Shown: in pieces, positions 1 through 8,616 of the stretch
Numbering within the stretch: position 1 is the stretch's first letter
Layout: each line of letters starts with the position of its first letter
NCBI RefSeq assembly: GCF_001956045.1
Contig: NZ_MRTH01000036.1
Span: forward strand, 21,991-85,990
Direction: 5' to 3'
Source: Paenibacillus sp. FSL H7-0331
Lineage (GTDB): Bacteria; Bacillota; Bacilli; Paenibacillales; NBRC-103111
DNA: 64,000 nucleotides
Notes under the pieces: model-generated
What the model saw: the letters and a program-made list of their open reading frames with translations, nothing else
Told to the model about the DNA's origin: nothing
Databases searched by the model: none
Position numbers and translations under genes: made by a program

Positions 1-70
1 CATGAATTGTCATTATTCGACAAAGAATAACAACTTCTTTATTATCGGCTGCTGCTTAACTTCTCTGCTA

Positions 71-1261
71 TCAAGCCCCTTCGATTTCTGCTTGGGCCAA
101 ATCAATCGCTCTGGATAAATCCGCAATTAGATCCTCAACATGCTCTATACCTACAGAATAACGCAGTAAACGGTCGTCCAACCCGATTCTTTCACGGATT
201 TCTACCGGAATATCAGCATGCGTCTGTACAGCAGGGTAGGTCATCAACGACTCCACGCCACCGAGGCTTTCGGCAAAAGCAATCAGCTTGATATGGCGAA
301 GAATCGGTTCGACGTATCTGGCATCCTTTAGCTTAAAGGAGAAAATTCCAGCGTTACCTGAGGACTGCTTCTTCTGTATTTCATGTCCCGGATGGCTGGT
401 GAGTGCCGGATAATATACAGAGTCTACACAAGGATGCGTCAATAGAAACTCAGCGATCCGTGTTGCATTATATTGATGGCGCTCCATACGAAGAGCCAAT
501 GTTTTCATACCTCTCATCAGTAACCAGCTGTCCTGCGGACCTAATACAGCTCCTATTGAATTATGTAAGAACGCCATTTGTTCGGATAATTGTTGGCCTT
601 TGGTTACGATCAGACCCGCCAGCACATCGTTATGTCCACCCAGGTATTTGGTCGCACTGTGAATAATAATATCCGCCCCAAGCTCAATCGGACGCTGGAA
701 GAACGGGGTTAATAGCGTATTATCAACGATTGTCAGTACATTTTTCTTCTTCGCCCAGCTACATACGAGCTCAAGATCCGTAATCATCATTAAAGGATTG
801 GTTGGTGTTTCAATTACAATTGCCTTCGTATTCTCGGTAAAGTGCGACTCCAATGCATCCAGATCATTGGTATCTACATAAGAGGCAGTTACACCAAACC
901 GTGACATAATTTTTTCCAGCAACCGATACGTACCACCGTACAGATCCAGGGATACGATCAGATGATCACCTTGACTGAATAGAGCAAATATCGTTTGCAG
1001 GGCCGCCATACCGGAGCTGCAGGCAAAACCCGCGTCTCCGGATTCCAGCTCGGCAATCGCATCCTCAAGTACTTTGCGTGTCGGGTTTTTGGTTCGGGAG
1101 TAATCGAACCCCGTGCTTTGTCCCAGCTTCGGATGACGAAACGCCGTAGCTTGGTATACCGGGAAGCTGACAGCTCCCGTTACCGGCTCCTCCTGTGAAC
1201 CGATTTGTGCTAATCTGCTTTCTATTTTCAATAGCTTATCTTGATCTTGCCCGTTGCTCAT
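71..1261 (-). CDS. metI: Cystathionine gamma-synthase / O-acetylhomoserine sulfhydrylase family (MetI-like)
   Basis: This is a 396-residue PLP-dependent trans-sulfuration enzyme. It would combine activated homoserine with cysteine (or sulfide) in methionine synthesis, in the cytosol. Family marks seen are the substrate/PLP segment around YSRTKNPTR (residues 54-62), the CSSGMAA loop near residue 81, the D180 region (IVDNT) and the PLP lysine K205 in SATKYLGGH. Full length for the Cys/Met metabolism PLP family. It overlaps the end of metA by 4 bp (ATGA), so the two are translationally coupled and share the upstream SAM riboswitch. The acetyl-type MetA next door suggests O-acetylhomoserine as substrate. 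Cystathionine beta-lyase (MetC) is the main alternative; sequence alone does not fully separate the two. Confidence 0.88.
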   Translation of the reverse strand: MSNGQDQDKLLKIESRLAQIGSQEEPVTGAVSFPVYQATAFRHPKLGQSTGFDYSRTKNPTRKVLEDAIAELESGDAGFACSSGMAALQTIFALFSQGDHLIVSLDLYGGTYRLLEKIMSRFGVTASYVDTNDLDALESHFTENTKAIVIETPTNPLMMITDLELVCSWAKKKNVLTIVDNTLLTPFFQRPIELGADIIIHSATKYLGGHNDVLAGLIVTKGQQLSEQMAFLHNSIGAVLGPQDSWLLMRGMKTLALRMERHQYNATRIAEFLLTHPCVDSVYYPALTSHPGHEIQKKQSSGNAGIFSFKLKDARYVEPILRHIKLIAFAESLGGVESLMTYPAVQTHADIPVEIRERIGLDDRLLRYSVGIEHVEDLIADLSRAIDLAQAEIEGA

Positions 1262-2184
1262 ATACTATACTCCCCTTTATACAAATCGTATGGTGTCTCT
1301 TGATATACATAATAGTTCAACCAGTTGGAAAATAACAAATTGGCATGTGCCCTCCACGAAACGAGCGGTTCCTTGGTCGGATCATCATTGGGATAGTAGT
1401 TTTTAGGAACAGCCACTTCCATGCCTTTATTAATATCACGGTCATATTCATACTTCAGCGTACACGCATCATATTCGGAATGTCCCGTGACGAAGATATG
1501 CTTACCGTCCTGCGTAGCCGCGATGTACACGCCTGCCTCCGGTGATTCGGACAAAATCTCCAAGGCTGCAATCTTCTCGATATCCTCTCTGCGAACCTCC
1601 GTATGACGGGATTGAGGCACCCAGAACAGCTCATCGAAGCCGCGCAGCAGCTTTACATTTTGCTTGCTCGTTACGTGTGGGAATACCCCGAACATTTTGC
1701 TGTCCAATGGATATTTGGGAACTCCAAAATGATGGTACAAGCCTGCCTGAGCGGCCCAACAAATATGCAAGGTCGAAGTCACATTTTCCGTGCTCCAATC
1801 CATAATTTGCTTCAGCTCTTCCCAATAATTCACATCTTCAAATTCCAACTGCTCGACAGGCGCTCCGGTAATGATCAAGCCGTCAAATCTTTCTTTGCGA
1901 ACATCGTTAAAGGTTTTGTAAAATTGCTCCAGATGCTCAGCGGATGTATTCTTCGAGGTATGCGAACCCGGGTGCAGCAGTACAAATTCCAATTGTACCG
2001 GTGTGTTGCCGATCAGACGCAAAATTTGGGTCTCGGTTGTTTCCTTCGTCGGCATCAAGTTCAAAATAGCGATACGCAGAGGACGAATATCCTGATGAAA
2101 GGCTTCGGTCTCGCTCATCACAAATATATTTTCGTTCAATAAAATTTCTTTGGCTGGCAAGTGATCAGGGATTTTAATAGGCAT
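1258..2184 (-). CDS. metA: Homoserine O-acetyltransferase (MetA family)
   Basis: This 308-residue MetA-family enzyme makes the first methionine-specific intermediate from homoserine. The nucleophile is C142 (ICWAAQAG), with H235 and E237 (GHSEYD) completing the active site. Residue 111 is Glu (GAPVE). From published work on the family, Glu at this position marks acetyl-CoA use, while Gly as in E. coli marks succinyl-CoA use; so acetyltransferase is the better name although many databases would write succinyltransferase. The start ATG follows an AAGGAG ribosome site. The gene is the first of a two-gene operon with metI behind a SAM-I riboswitch. Confidence 0.93.
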   Translation of the reverse strand: MPIKIPDHLPAKEILLNENIFVMSETEAFHQDIRPLRIAILNLMPTKETTETQILRLIGNTPVQLEFVLLHPGSHTSKNTSAEHLEQFYKTFNDVRKERFDGLIITGAPVEQLEFEDVNYWEELKQIMDWSTENVTSTLHICWAAQAGLYHHFGVPKYPLDSKMFGVFPHVTSKQNVKLLRGFDELFWVPQSRHTEVRREDIEKIAALEILSESPEAGVYIAATQDGKHIFVTGHSEYDACTLKYEYDRDINKGMEVAVPKNYYPNDDPTKEPLVSWRAHANLLFSNWLNYYVYQETPYDLYKGEYSI

Positions 2185-2235
2185 GGTAATTCACTCCTTC
2201 TTGGGTAAGTAATCGTTTTTTTACGCAAAAGGACG

Positions 2236-2271
2236 CTAAAAAGACCTTTTCGCGCGAACGAGAAAGGCCTT
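2236..2271 (-). terminator. Intrinsic terminator of the SAM riboswitch expression platform
   Basis: On the minus strand a GGCCTTTCTCG arm pairs with a CGAAAAGGTC arm and is followed by a run of T. It sits between the S-box aptamer and metA, where a SAM-bound aptamer would free it to stop transcription. Confidence 0.8.
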
Positions 2272-2289
2272 GTTATCAATAACAATGTC

Positions 2290-2430
2290 CTCTCTCATCT
2301 CTCAGAAGCTATGTTCGCTTCCGCAAGAATTAGCACCGTGCATTCCACTGTCATACGCTTACGCGATATGCCAACGGTTTGTCGGTTGCCGGGTGTCATC
2401 GGGCTAGTCCCTCCACCTGCTCTTGATAAG
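2290..2430 (-). promoter_or_regulatory. SAM-I (S-box) riboswitch aptamer
   Basis: Read on the minus strand, the segment carries the S-box landmarks in order: CTTATCAAGAG, then GGTGGAGGGACTAGCCC, GATGACACCCGGCAACC, GGTGCTAATTC and the closing GAGAGATGAGAG that pairs with the 5' arm. It lies upstream of metA with a terminator hairpin in between. High S-adenosylmethionine would therefore switch metA-metI off. Confidence 0.96.
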
Positions 2431-2454
2431 AAAAGTAATTTTATATTTTTCTTT

Positions 2455-2485
2455 ATATTATTTACTACAACCTCATTAAAGTCAA
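2455..2485 (-). promoter_or_regulatory. Putative promoter for the metA-metI leader
   Basis: TTGACT (2480-2485) and TAATAT (2455-2460) lie 19 bp apart on the minus strand, just upstream of the riboswitch 5' end. The long spacer makes it suboptimal; ATAATA one base over gives 18 bp. Confidence 0.45.
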
Positions 2486-2605
2486 GAGCGCCGTATAAAT
2501 TTCATTTTCACATTTCATGTAATTGGATAGAAGGAGCACCTCCGCCAGCATTTTGCATACTGTATCAAGGGCTCAAAAAAACATATTAATTTTATCGTTT
2601 CCACC

Positions 2606-2634
2606 TTGCTGTGCAAGGCATGTAGGTTTATACT
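2606..2634 (+). promoter_or_regulatory. SigA-type promoter of the corA transcript
   Basis: TTGCTG (2606-2611) and TATACT (2629-2634) are separated by exactly 17 bp. The predicted start near 2641 leaves a leader of about 290 nt before corA. Confidence 0.65.
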
Positions 2635-2640
2635 AGACAA

Positions 2641-2929
2641 GTATTCGACACCAATAGCAAAGGGGTGCAACCAACGAATGGACGGAGACCCGACGAGTAG
2701 TATCTACGTTCACAACCAACCGAATAGATCGTTAGGAATGCAGTTGGCTTACGCCGCTGATTCTCATGCGCCCAGCAATACTTTGCCAATACAAGCGTAT
2801 TTGACGTGGACCTAAATCCACTCTATATAAAACCTTGTCTGCCCGGTATAAAGCTGTCCGCATGATGTTAGCGTCGTTTCTTCCGCCTGTATTTCCTCTC
2901 AAGTAAATCATGTGAAGAGGTGAATCAGA
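2641..2929 (+). promoter_or_regulatory. Long structured 5' leader of corA, class not assigned
   Basis: The transcript from the 2606-2634 promoter would carry about 290 nt before the CorA start. Local pairing is visible: ATTCG and CGAAT near 2642-2680 enclose CACC/GGTG, and GTGGA pairs with TCCAC near 2805-2820. A GTTAGG motif followed by ACGCCGCTG and GCCCAG recalls parts of the M-box magnesium riboswitch, but the order and spacing do not fit the consensus well, so I leave the class open. No coding frame is convincing. The remaining gap between the SAM riboswitch and this promoter (2486-2605) shows nothing further. Confidence 0.4.
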
Positions 2930-3865
2930 ATGAAAACACGCTTGGTGCAGGACGGCATTTTCACTTTGGTGGAGGATATTACGACAGCCATGGAAGCGCC
3001 GGAACACGGGTTCTACTGGATCGACGCAGATGTCGAGGATTTGGAAATTTTACAACCGCTGTATCACCTTCATGAGCTGGCCGTCGAGGACTGCTTGACG
3101 GAAGAGGAACAGCGCCCCAAAATTGAGCTGTACGACTCCAATTATTTTATCGTGGTCAACAGCATTCGTTTTGATGATGAAGAAATTTTCCTGCGGGCTT
3201 TGAATATTTTTCTTGGCAAGCATTATATTATAACGGTAACCCGTCAAAAGATTAATGAGCTGCGCGCCCTGAAGCCTGTACTATGGGAAGAAGAGGTTGC
3301 CTCTGCGGACACTTTTTTATATCACTTAATAGATCTGGTTGTCGATAATTATACCAATGTAGGCGATCGTATCGAAGCGAAGATCGAGAAGCTTGAAGAA
3401 GATATCTTGATGCATACAAAGAAATCCCATTTGAATGAGATTATTGGTCTGCGAAGCGAAATCCTGTGGTTGAAAAAGGTGCTCGGCCCACAGCGTGATG
3501 TGATCTCAACCCTGAATAAAAAAGAACTGAAGCTGATCAGCGATCCGCTCAAAAAATACTTTGGCGATATTTACGAAAATGCCGTCAAAATTTCTGAAAC
3601 GTTCGACACCTTTCGCGATCTAATGGGCAACTTACGTGAGGCTTATCAGTCAAGTCTTTCTAACCGAGCAAATGAAATTATGCGTATATTTACTGCGCTG
3701 ACGACCATATTTATGCCATTGACGTTTATTACCGGTATTTACGGAATGAATTTCGAGTATGTCCCAGGTCTTCACTGGGAATATGGCGGGATTGCAGCCG
3801 TTATTTTCATGTTTATCGTAGGTATGTCCATGTTCGTTTTGTTTCGCAAAAAGGAATGGCTGTGA
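2930..3865 (+). CDS. corA: CorA family Mg2+/divalent cation transporter
   Basis: This 311-residue CorA protein is a pentameric membrane channel for Mg2+ (also Co2+ or Ni2+). The N-terminal two thirds are the acidic cytosolic domain and long helix. Two membrane helices sit at the C-terminus (about residues 250-305), the first ending in the signature YGMN (about 271-274), followed by an acidic/aromatic loop. The protein ends in the basic tail RKKEWL usual for CorA. The ATG has an AGAGGTG ribosome site. Alone in its transcript, with a hairpin terminator right after it and a long leader before it, which suggests ion-responsive control. Confidence 0.93.
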   Translation: MKTRLVQDGIFTLVEDITTAMEAPEHGFYWIDADVEDLEILQPLYHLHELAVEDCLTEEEQRPKIELYDSNYFIVVNSIRFDDEEIFLRALNIFLGKHYIITVTRQKINELRALKPVLWEEEVASADTFLYHLIDLVVDNYTNVGDRIEAKIEKLEEDILMHTKKSHLNEIIGLRSEILWLKKVLGPQRDVISTLNKKELKLISDPLKKYFGDIYENAVKISETFDTFRDLMGNLREAYQSSLSNRANEIMRIFTALTTIFMPLTFITGIYGMNFEYVPGLHWEYGGIAAVIFMFIVGMSMFVLFRKKEWL

Positions 3866-3893
3866 GTTGAATCGACTTGCTGTTCTCAAATTG

Positions 3894-3936
3894 ACTCCTG
3901 TGCCTGGAACCTTCATTCCAGTGCACAGGAGTTTCT
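3894..3936 (+). terminator. Terminator after corA
   Basis: ACTCCTGTGC and GCACAGGAGT arms, with CTGGAA/TTCCAG pairing inside, are followed by a T-rich stretch. Confidence 0.8.
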
Positions 3937-4009
3937 CATACATATAAGTAACCGTTTTGGATGATTTGGATTGCACTCGCTTCACATCCTGATTTTAAGG
4001 GTAATAGGT

Positions 4010-4018
4010 GGGTATACT
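4010..4018 (+). promoter_or_regulatory. Possible -10 region of the uspA promoter
   Basis: GGGTATACT ends 20 bp before the uspA ATG. GGGTAT resembles a SigB -10, and ATTTTA 12 bp upstream is a weak match to the GTTTAA -35. The overlapping TATACT would also serve SigA, but no good -35 is present. The sigma class is uncertain. Confidence 0.3.
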
Positions 4019-4038
4019 ACTAACAGAGGTGAGCTTCT

Positions 4039-4470
4039 ATGTTCAATAAAATTATCGTGGCATATGACGGTTCGGAAACGGCAAAAATTGCATTAAATAA
4101 AGCAATCGAGATGAAACGAGTATTTGCGGATTCAGAATTGGAGGTTGTTCACGTATTCCAAGTCTCCAATCTGGTGCTGAATGATGCCGTCATTACCGGT
4201 CCTGCCGTTGTCCAAACAGAATTGTATCAAGCAGCAAATGAACTCGTAGATGAAGCAAAGCTGCTGATCTCGAATCTGGACAAGACCTCCGCTACTTTAT
4301 TGGATGGAGGGGCACCGGCAAGAGTCATTCTGGATTACGCGGAAGCTAATCATGCTGACCTTATTATTGTTGGCAGCCGAGGGTTTGGCACCTTTAAAGA
4401 AATCCTACTCGGTAGTGTCAGCTCGGAAATTCTCCATCACGCGAAAATACCGGTGCTGGTTGTTAAGTAA
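4039..4470 (+). CDS. Universal stress protein (UspA family), ATP-binding type
   Basis: A 143-residue single Usp domain. It has the N-terminal strand with D10 (VAYDGSE), the middle helices and the C-terminal nucleotide motif G-2x-G-9x-G-S (GSRGFGTFKEILLGS), which is intact. It therefore belongs to the ATP-binding, MJ0577-like group rather than the non-binding E. coli UspA group. Role: a cytosolic stress-survival protein with unknown targets. The start ATG follows AGAGGTGAG. Its own terminator follows, so it is a single-gene transcript. Confidence 0.9.
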   Translation: MFNKIIVAYDGSETAKIALNKAIEMKRVFADSELEVVHVFQVSNLVLNDAVITGPAVVQTELYQAANELVDEAKLLISNLDKTSATLLDGGAPARVILDYAEANHADLIIVGSRGFGTFKEILLGSVSSEILHHAKIPVLVVK

Positions 4471-4509
4471 GCGGGCTCCGATATCGAATAGGTACAAGCT
4501 TAAGAAACC

Positions 4510-4541
4510 AGAGGCCATCTCCATGGAGAAGACCTCTTTTT
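4510..4541 (+). terminator. Terminator after uspA
   Basis: AGAGG...CTCCATGGAG...CCTCT hairpin followed by TTTTT. On the other strand the same hairpin may stop the leftward HRDC gene transcript. Confidence 0.75.
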
Positions 4542-4580
4542 GCATGTCAAGTAGAGTTCTGGTTAGTCACACTGTAAGCC

Positions 4581-5594
4581 TTAACCAGCCTCAATCGCTT
4601 GCTCCGCATGTACGCGGCGAAATTTCATACGAAGCACTCTTAGCCACTCATACATCCGGTCTAATTCCTTGCCTTGCAGCGCCTCCGGTACATATACCGC
4701 TTGCAGAATAGGCTTCAAATAACGATCGCCTTTTTGTTCAAAAGCGGTCCATGCCAGTGATTGCTCTTCAGCAGGCACATCATGAAGAATAGCCTCAATA
4801 TAAGGCTCCATATCATAACCCTCCTTGTCCAGCTCCTCAATCCACAGCAGCAAATCGCGTCGCTCGAGCTGGGTCTGCTCCCTTAATGCATCCAAACCAT
4901 CACCTCGGGTAATCGCTTCCAATAGCTTGCTGCGGATCTCCTGCTTATTCTCCTGCAGCTTGCGCTTGCGTCCCTTCTCCTGCTCCAGCCAACCGTTGAA
5001 TTCGGCAGGATTCACTTGCTCTTCAACCCAATCTAGCGGGAATGGTGTTGACCGCTCTTGATCCTGGATTATACTGAGCAGCTCGGTCCCATAGGCATTC
5101 GATTTATTAACGCCCATACCCGGCAGCTGCTTAAGCTCTTCCATTGTGCGCGGCAAATAGACACTGACCATTCGCAGCAGCCTGTTCGTTGCAACCAGAA
5201 ATGGCGCCTTGCTTTCTCTGCTGGCTTGCTTGAGCCGCCACTGCCGCAGCTTTTCATACAGCTCCTCATTGGCGTGAATTTCGCTATAATAGGCGAGCAA
5301 TTGAATTCGTGCTGTCTTGCGGTCAAGCGCTGTAATTTCCGGCAGCATCGCTACTTCCAGCAACGGCTGAAAACCGTCACACTGCTTGGTGAAAATATTG
5401 TGACGAAATGCTGCCAGCATATCTTCCCAGCTGTGCCCTTCAAACCATGATTCCTGTACCTGACGACCATCAGGTTTCGTTTCCTGCCAGCCTACGTACC
5501 AGCTCCCCTGACTCTCACCTATCGATACCTGTGCACTTACGCTACGATCCTCCGAAACCCGCTTCTCCAAGCTGTTTAAAAATAATAAGTTCAT
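4581..5594 (-). CDS. HRDC domain-containing protein
   Basis: A 337-residue protein with an HRDC fold at about residues 105-180 (helices ending in LPRTMEELKQLPGMGVNKSNAYG, where the GMG turn is typical). HRDC domains bind nucleic acids in RecQ helicases and RNase D. No helicase or nuclease motifs are present. The N-terminal 100 residues are mixed alpha/beta and unrecognised. The C-terminal 150 residues are helical and charged and resemble the helix-turn-helix repeats found beside HRDC in helicase-associated proteins. The start ATG follows GGAGGG. A terminator separates it from the gene upstream, so it is probably transcribed alone. Function unknown; nucleic-acid binding is an inference. Confidence 0.75.
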   Translation of the reverse strand: MNLLFLNSLEKRVSEDRSVSAQVSIGESQGSWYVGWQETKPDGRQVQESWFEGHSWEDMLAAFRHNIFTKQCDGFQPLLEVAMLPEITALDRKTARIQLLAYYSEIHANEELYEKLRQWRLKQASRESKAPFLVATNRLLRMVSVYLPRTMEELKQLPGMGVNKSNAYGTELLSIIQDQERSTPFPLDWVEEQVNPAEFNGWLEQEKGRKRKLQENKQEIRSKLLEAITRGDGLDALREQTQLERRDLLLWIEELDKEGYDMEPYIEAILHDVPAEEQSLAWTAFEQKGDRYLKPILQAVYVPEALQGKELDRMYEWLRVLRMKFRRVHAEQAIEAG

Positions 5595-5626
5595 TTGACA
5601 GCCCTCCTATACAAGTTATTTCAAAC

Positions 5627-5669
5627 GCAAAAAAAGCACCCTCCTACATGAGATGTAAGAGAGGTGCTT
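5627..5669 (-). terminator. Terminator of the pectin-oligomer operon
   Basis: On the minus strand AAGCACC and GGTGCTT arms with an inner stem are followed by seven T. It lies just after the ogl stop codon. Confidence 0.85.
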
Positions 5670-5766
5670 CCCCTGGCGAATTGAAATTATTACCATACTA
5701 TCATAAATTGTCCTGCTGTACAACTGCGGTATCACCACAATCATTTGTCAGACAGTCTTTTGACGT

Positions 5767-6960
5767 CTAGTCTAACTTATGCTCAGGCAGCGTCTCAAAT
5801 TCAGGAACATCAACCATGTACAGATTGCCATAGCCTGACATATCGCTCGTGAAGAGCACATGCTGCCCATCTGGGCTTAATCTCGGATGCACATGCAGAC
5901 TCTGTGTATGAAAGCTGCCACGATGCTTGCAAAGAATACGGGGTCCCTGAAAGCCGGAACCATCATGCTTCCATAGCTGCAGCGTATCCTGAAGCTGCTG
6001 CCCATGATAAGCATTTGTTTGTTGTCCATCCCCAACGACGAGGTTCAAGTCATTCGAATGGACATGCATATTTTGAAATGGAAAGCTGTATTCCTCAACA
6101 TGACTATTATCATAGTGGACCGAACCGATAATTTTGCCGTTATGATCCGTCAGCGATCCGGTATAGCCATGATATCCGATATGGATACCATCTTTCATCC
6201 AATACTCATGGCCCACATATTCATTAGGCTTTGTGTCCCTTACCTTCCAATGACGACCGGAGTTCATATCGAACACCCAGATGCGATGATCAATCATATC
6301 CCATGGACCTTCATGGCAAAAGGTAAGCAGGTTCGGCTGTGTGGGCGAGGTATTGATATGACCTAACCACAGCTGATCCTCATACAGCTTCTGGACTACT
6401 CCACTTGCAGTCGAAACCTCCATAATCATACAATGCGGCCTCGCACTGAAGTACGCTTCGAACCCTGTATAACCGTTGGACATATCCATATGGATACGGC
6501 CTGACAAATCCTCGTTGAGACCAAAACACAGCTTATTGCCATCGGAGGTACAGCTCATACTGCCAAACGTATATCCATCCGGAACCGTGTACAGCGTACG
6601 CTCCTCCAGCGTTTGCAAATCAATGGCTACAATCGTCCGGTTATAATAATAATAAGCCTCAGAACGAGCCGGATTGAGAAACGTCCCCTGAATCCGTGAA
6701 GCCAAACCACGCTGCAGATCGGTCAATTGGGTCATTTCGCCAGTGTGCAGATCCATACTGAACAGATTTGTGACGTTCCCGCGGTCCGATCCAAAGAGCA
6801 GCTTGCCTTCCCCGTAAAAACCGTTATTCGTAAAATAAATATGAAAGCTGTGAGAACGATAATCTGTCAATTGGGTCACGGTTACCCCGGTTAACTGGTC
6901 TTGAAAACTGCGCCGTTCCGAAGGCCATATTGTTCCTTTAGCTCCACTGGTGAGAATCAA
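5767..6960 (-). CDS. ogl: Oligogalacturonate lyase (pectate lyase family 22)
   Basis: A 397-residue seven-bladed beta-propeller of the PL22 oligogalacturonate lyase type. It cleaves short saturated and unsaturated galacturonides to 4,5-unsaturated galacturonate by beta-elimination, in the cytosol (no signal peptide). Conserved motifs are visible: FCHEGPWDM (215-222), GHEYW with H251 (position of the catalytic His), HVHSND with H299/H301, and Q353, H356 and H358 in QSLHVHP. These last match the Mn-binding Gln-His-His set of the Yersinia enzyme. The C-terminal blade reads LSPDGQHVLFTSD. The start is TTG behind GGGGGA, 14 bp after the solute-binding protein gene, so it is the last gene of the transport operon. 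This identifies the transporter's likely cargo as pectin oligomers. Confidence 0.88.
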   Translation of the reverse strand: MILTSGAKGTIWPSERRSFQDQLTGVTVTQLTDYRSHSFHIYFTNNGFYGEGKLLFGSDRGNVTNLFSMDLHTGEMTQLTDLQRGLASRIQGTFLNPARSEAYYYYNRTIVAIDLQTLEERTLYTVPDGYTFGSMSCTSDGNKLCFGLNEDLSGRIHMDMSNGYTGFEAYFSARPHCMIMEVSTASGVVQKLYEDQLWLGHINTSPTQPNLLTFCHEGPWDMIDHRIWVFDMNSGRHWKVRDTKPNEYVGHEYWMKDGIHIGYHGYTGSLTDHNGKIIGSVHYDNSHVEEYSFPFQNMHVHSNDLNLVVGDGQQTNAYHGQQLQDTLQLWKHDGSGFQGPRILCKHRGSFHTQSLHVHPRLSPDGQHVLFTSDMSGYGNLYMVDVPEFETLPEHKLD

Positions 6961-6974
6961 TCGGATCTCCCCCT

Positions 6975-8546
6975 TTATTTTTTAATTACGGTATAAGCTT
7001 CATTCATTTCCTTCGTGTAATCGTCACCGCCGCTTTTTTTCCACAGCTCCATATCGGCTTTAAAGCCAGCTTCATCGACCTTGCCGACAATATACTTGAT
7101 ACGAGCGTCCTCTACAATCTGGTCCAGCTGAGCTCCCTTCTGGGTGAAGGTGGCCGAAGTCAGCGGTTCTCCAGGGTTGGACACAATGATTTTCTCATTT
7201 TCTTTCATCACATTGTTTGCCTTAATGCGAAGCGGTGTAGCTGGTGGAAACAAATCAGGCATAATATAAGGAATTTGCAAGGAAATTTGATTCAAGTTTT
7301 TGTTATTAATATCGGGAGCCATATTGTCATTAATCGTTAAGAGTGGAGCGAGCTTGCCGTTGTCCATTTTGTAATGCGTGCCTTCAATACCGTAACCGAG
7401 CAGAGCCTGCATCTCCTTGTCGTTCGACTTATCAAAGAACTGCAGAACCTTCTTCAGCTCAGCCTCTGTCTTGACAGCAGATTTGGATATGAGGAATACT
7501 CCTGCGTAACCGGTCGTCGGTTGATTGTGAAGCCCTGTCGGACCGCTCACAGCGCCAATGACATCTATCGCTCCCTTGGGATCAACCGTCTTCAGCTTCT
7601 CGTCGATTTGATAGGATCGGTCCGCCACATCAACAGCAACTCCGGCTTTTCCATTCACTATCGGATCATTCCACTTGGCAGAATCATATACGGCAAAATC
7701 CTGATTGATCAGCTTTTCATCATACAGTTTTTTGTAAAATTTAAGTGCATCCATGTACTCGGTAGTCAGATGGGCAGGAACCAGCTTACCGTCCTTCACA
7801 CCCCACTTATTAGGCGCCCCAAACCAGGTCTGCATAATATCCCATGGACCAGAATATTTGGTCACTACCATGCCGTAGGTGTCATCCTTGCCATTTTTGT
7901 CCGGGTCCTTGGTAGTAAAAGCCTTCAGCATATTGTAAAAGTCATCAATCGTCTTGGGTTCGGCCATTCCCAGATTATCCAGCCAGTCCTTACGGTAAGA
8001 TATACCCATGCGCCCAATAGGACGGGTCGTATACAGACCATAATACTTGCCATTTACCGAGGTGTTGTTCAAAATCGTCGGGTTGGCCTTGCTCAGATTC
8101 GGATAATCCTTCAGATACGGACCCACTTCCCAGAAGGCGCCACCTTTAATTGCATTAGCAACCGAGGGCAGCTTCACATTCACCACAAAGATAGCGGCAG
8201 GCATGGAGCCGGATGCCAACGTAATGTTCATCTTATCCAGGTAGGAGGCATCAGGTACAAACTGCAGATCCAGCTTGGTGTTCGTATATTCCTCTACCTG
8301 CTTCCACACTTTGCTTTCCGCAGAAGCATTATCATTCGAATAGCTTTTCAGCATGATGCTGAGCTTGAATGGCGGCTCTGCTGTCTTGGGGGCGTCACCC
8401 GGCTTGGCAGTTGATGCCGCTGGGGTAGCAGGAGCACTGGCCGGAGGTGCGGCGGGAGAGCTGCTGCAGCCTGCGATAACACTTACGGTTACAGCCATAC
8501 TGGTCAAAGCAAACAATGAACGTTTTGGTTGTTGAACCCATTTCAT
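6975..8546 (-). CDS. Extracellular solute-binding lipoprotein, LplA/YtcQ-like (pectin oligosaccharide uptake)
   Basis: A 523-residue lipoprotein. It has a basic N-terminus, a hydrophobic segment and lipobox VIAGC with C27, followed by a Pro/Ala-rich linker. The mature part is a family 1 extracellular sugar-binding domain (DKNGKDDTYG calcium-like loop near residue 200; tryptophans in the ligand cleft). It captures oligosaccharides on the outer face of the membrane for the two permeases encoded just upstream. No ATPase is encoded in this operon; loci of this type usually share an MsmX-like ATPase encoded elsewhere. The downstream Ogl gene implies oligogalacturonides as ligand. The start ATG follows GGGAGG. 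Confidence 0.85.
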   Translation of the reverse strand: MKWVQQPKRSLFALTSMAVTVSVIAGCSSSPAAPPASAPATPAASTAKPGDAPKTAEPPFKLSIMLKSYSNDNASAESKVWKQVEEYTNTKLDLQFVPDASYLDKMNITLASGSMPAAIFVVNVKLPSVANAIKGGAFWEVGPYLKDYPNLSKANPTILNNTSVNGKYYGLYTTRPIGRMGISYRKDWLDNLGMAEPKTIDDFYNMLKAFTTKDPDKNGKDDTYGMVVTKYSGPWDIMQTWFGAPNKWGVKDGKLVPAHLTTEYMDALKFYKKLYDEKLINQDFAVYDSAKWNDPIVNGKAGVAVDVADRSYQIDEKLKTVDPKGAIDVIGAVSGPTGLHNQPTTGYAGVFLISKSAVKTEAELKKVLQFFDKSNDKEMQALLGYGIEGTHYKMDNGKLAPLLTINDNMAPDINNKNLNQISLQIPYIMPDLFPPATPLRIKANNVMKENEKIIVSNPGEPLTSATFTQKGAQLDQIVEDARIKYIVGKVDEAGFKADMELWKKSGGDDYTKEMNEAYTVIKK

Positions 8547-8616
8547 ACGATATTTCCTCCCTTTTGGATCGAACTGGAATTACATGCTGAGCTATGAGGA
8601 TCATCTACCCGAAGCT

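Noticed and set aside
2641..2700. T-box leader upstream of corA suggested by GGGGTGCAACC
   Set aside because: The T-box order (specifier loop, then GGGTGGNACCGCG before a terminator) is not met and CorA is not an amino-acid gene.
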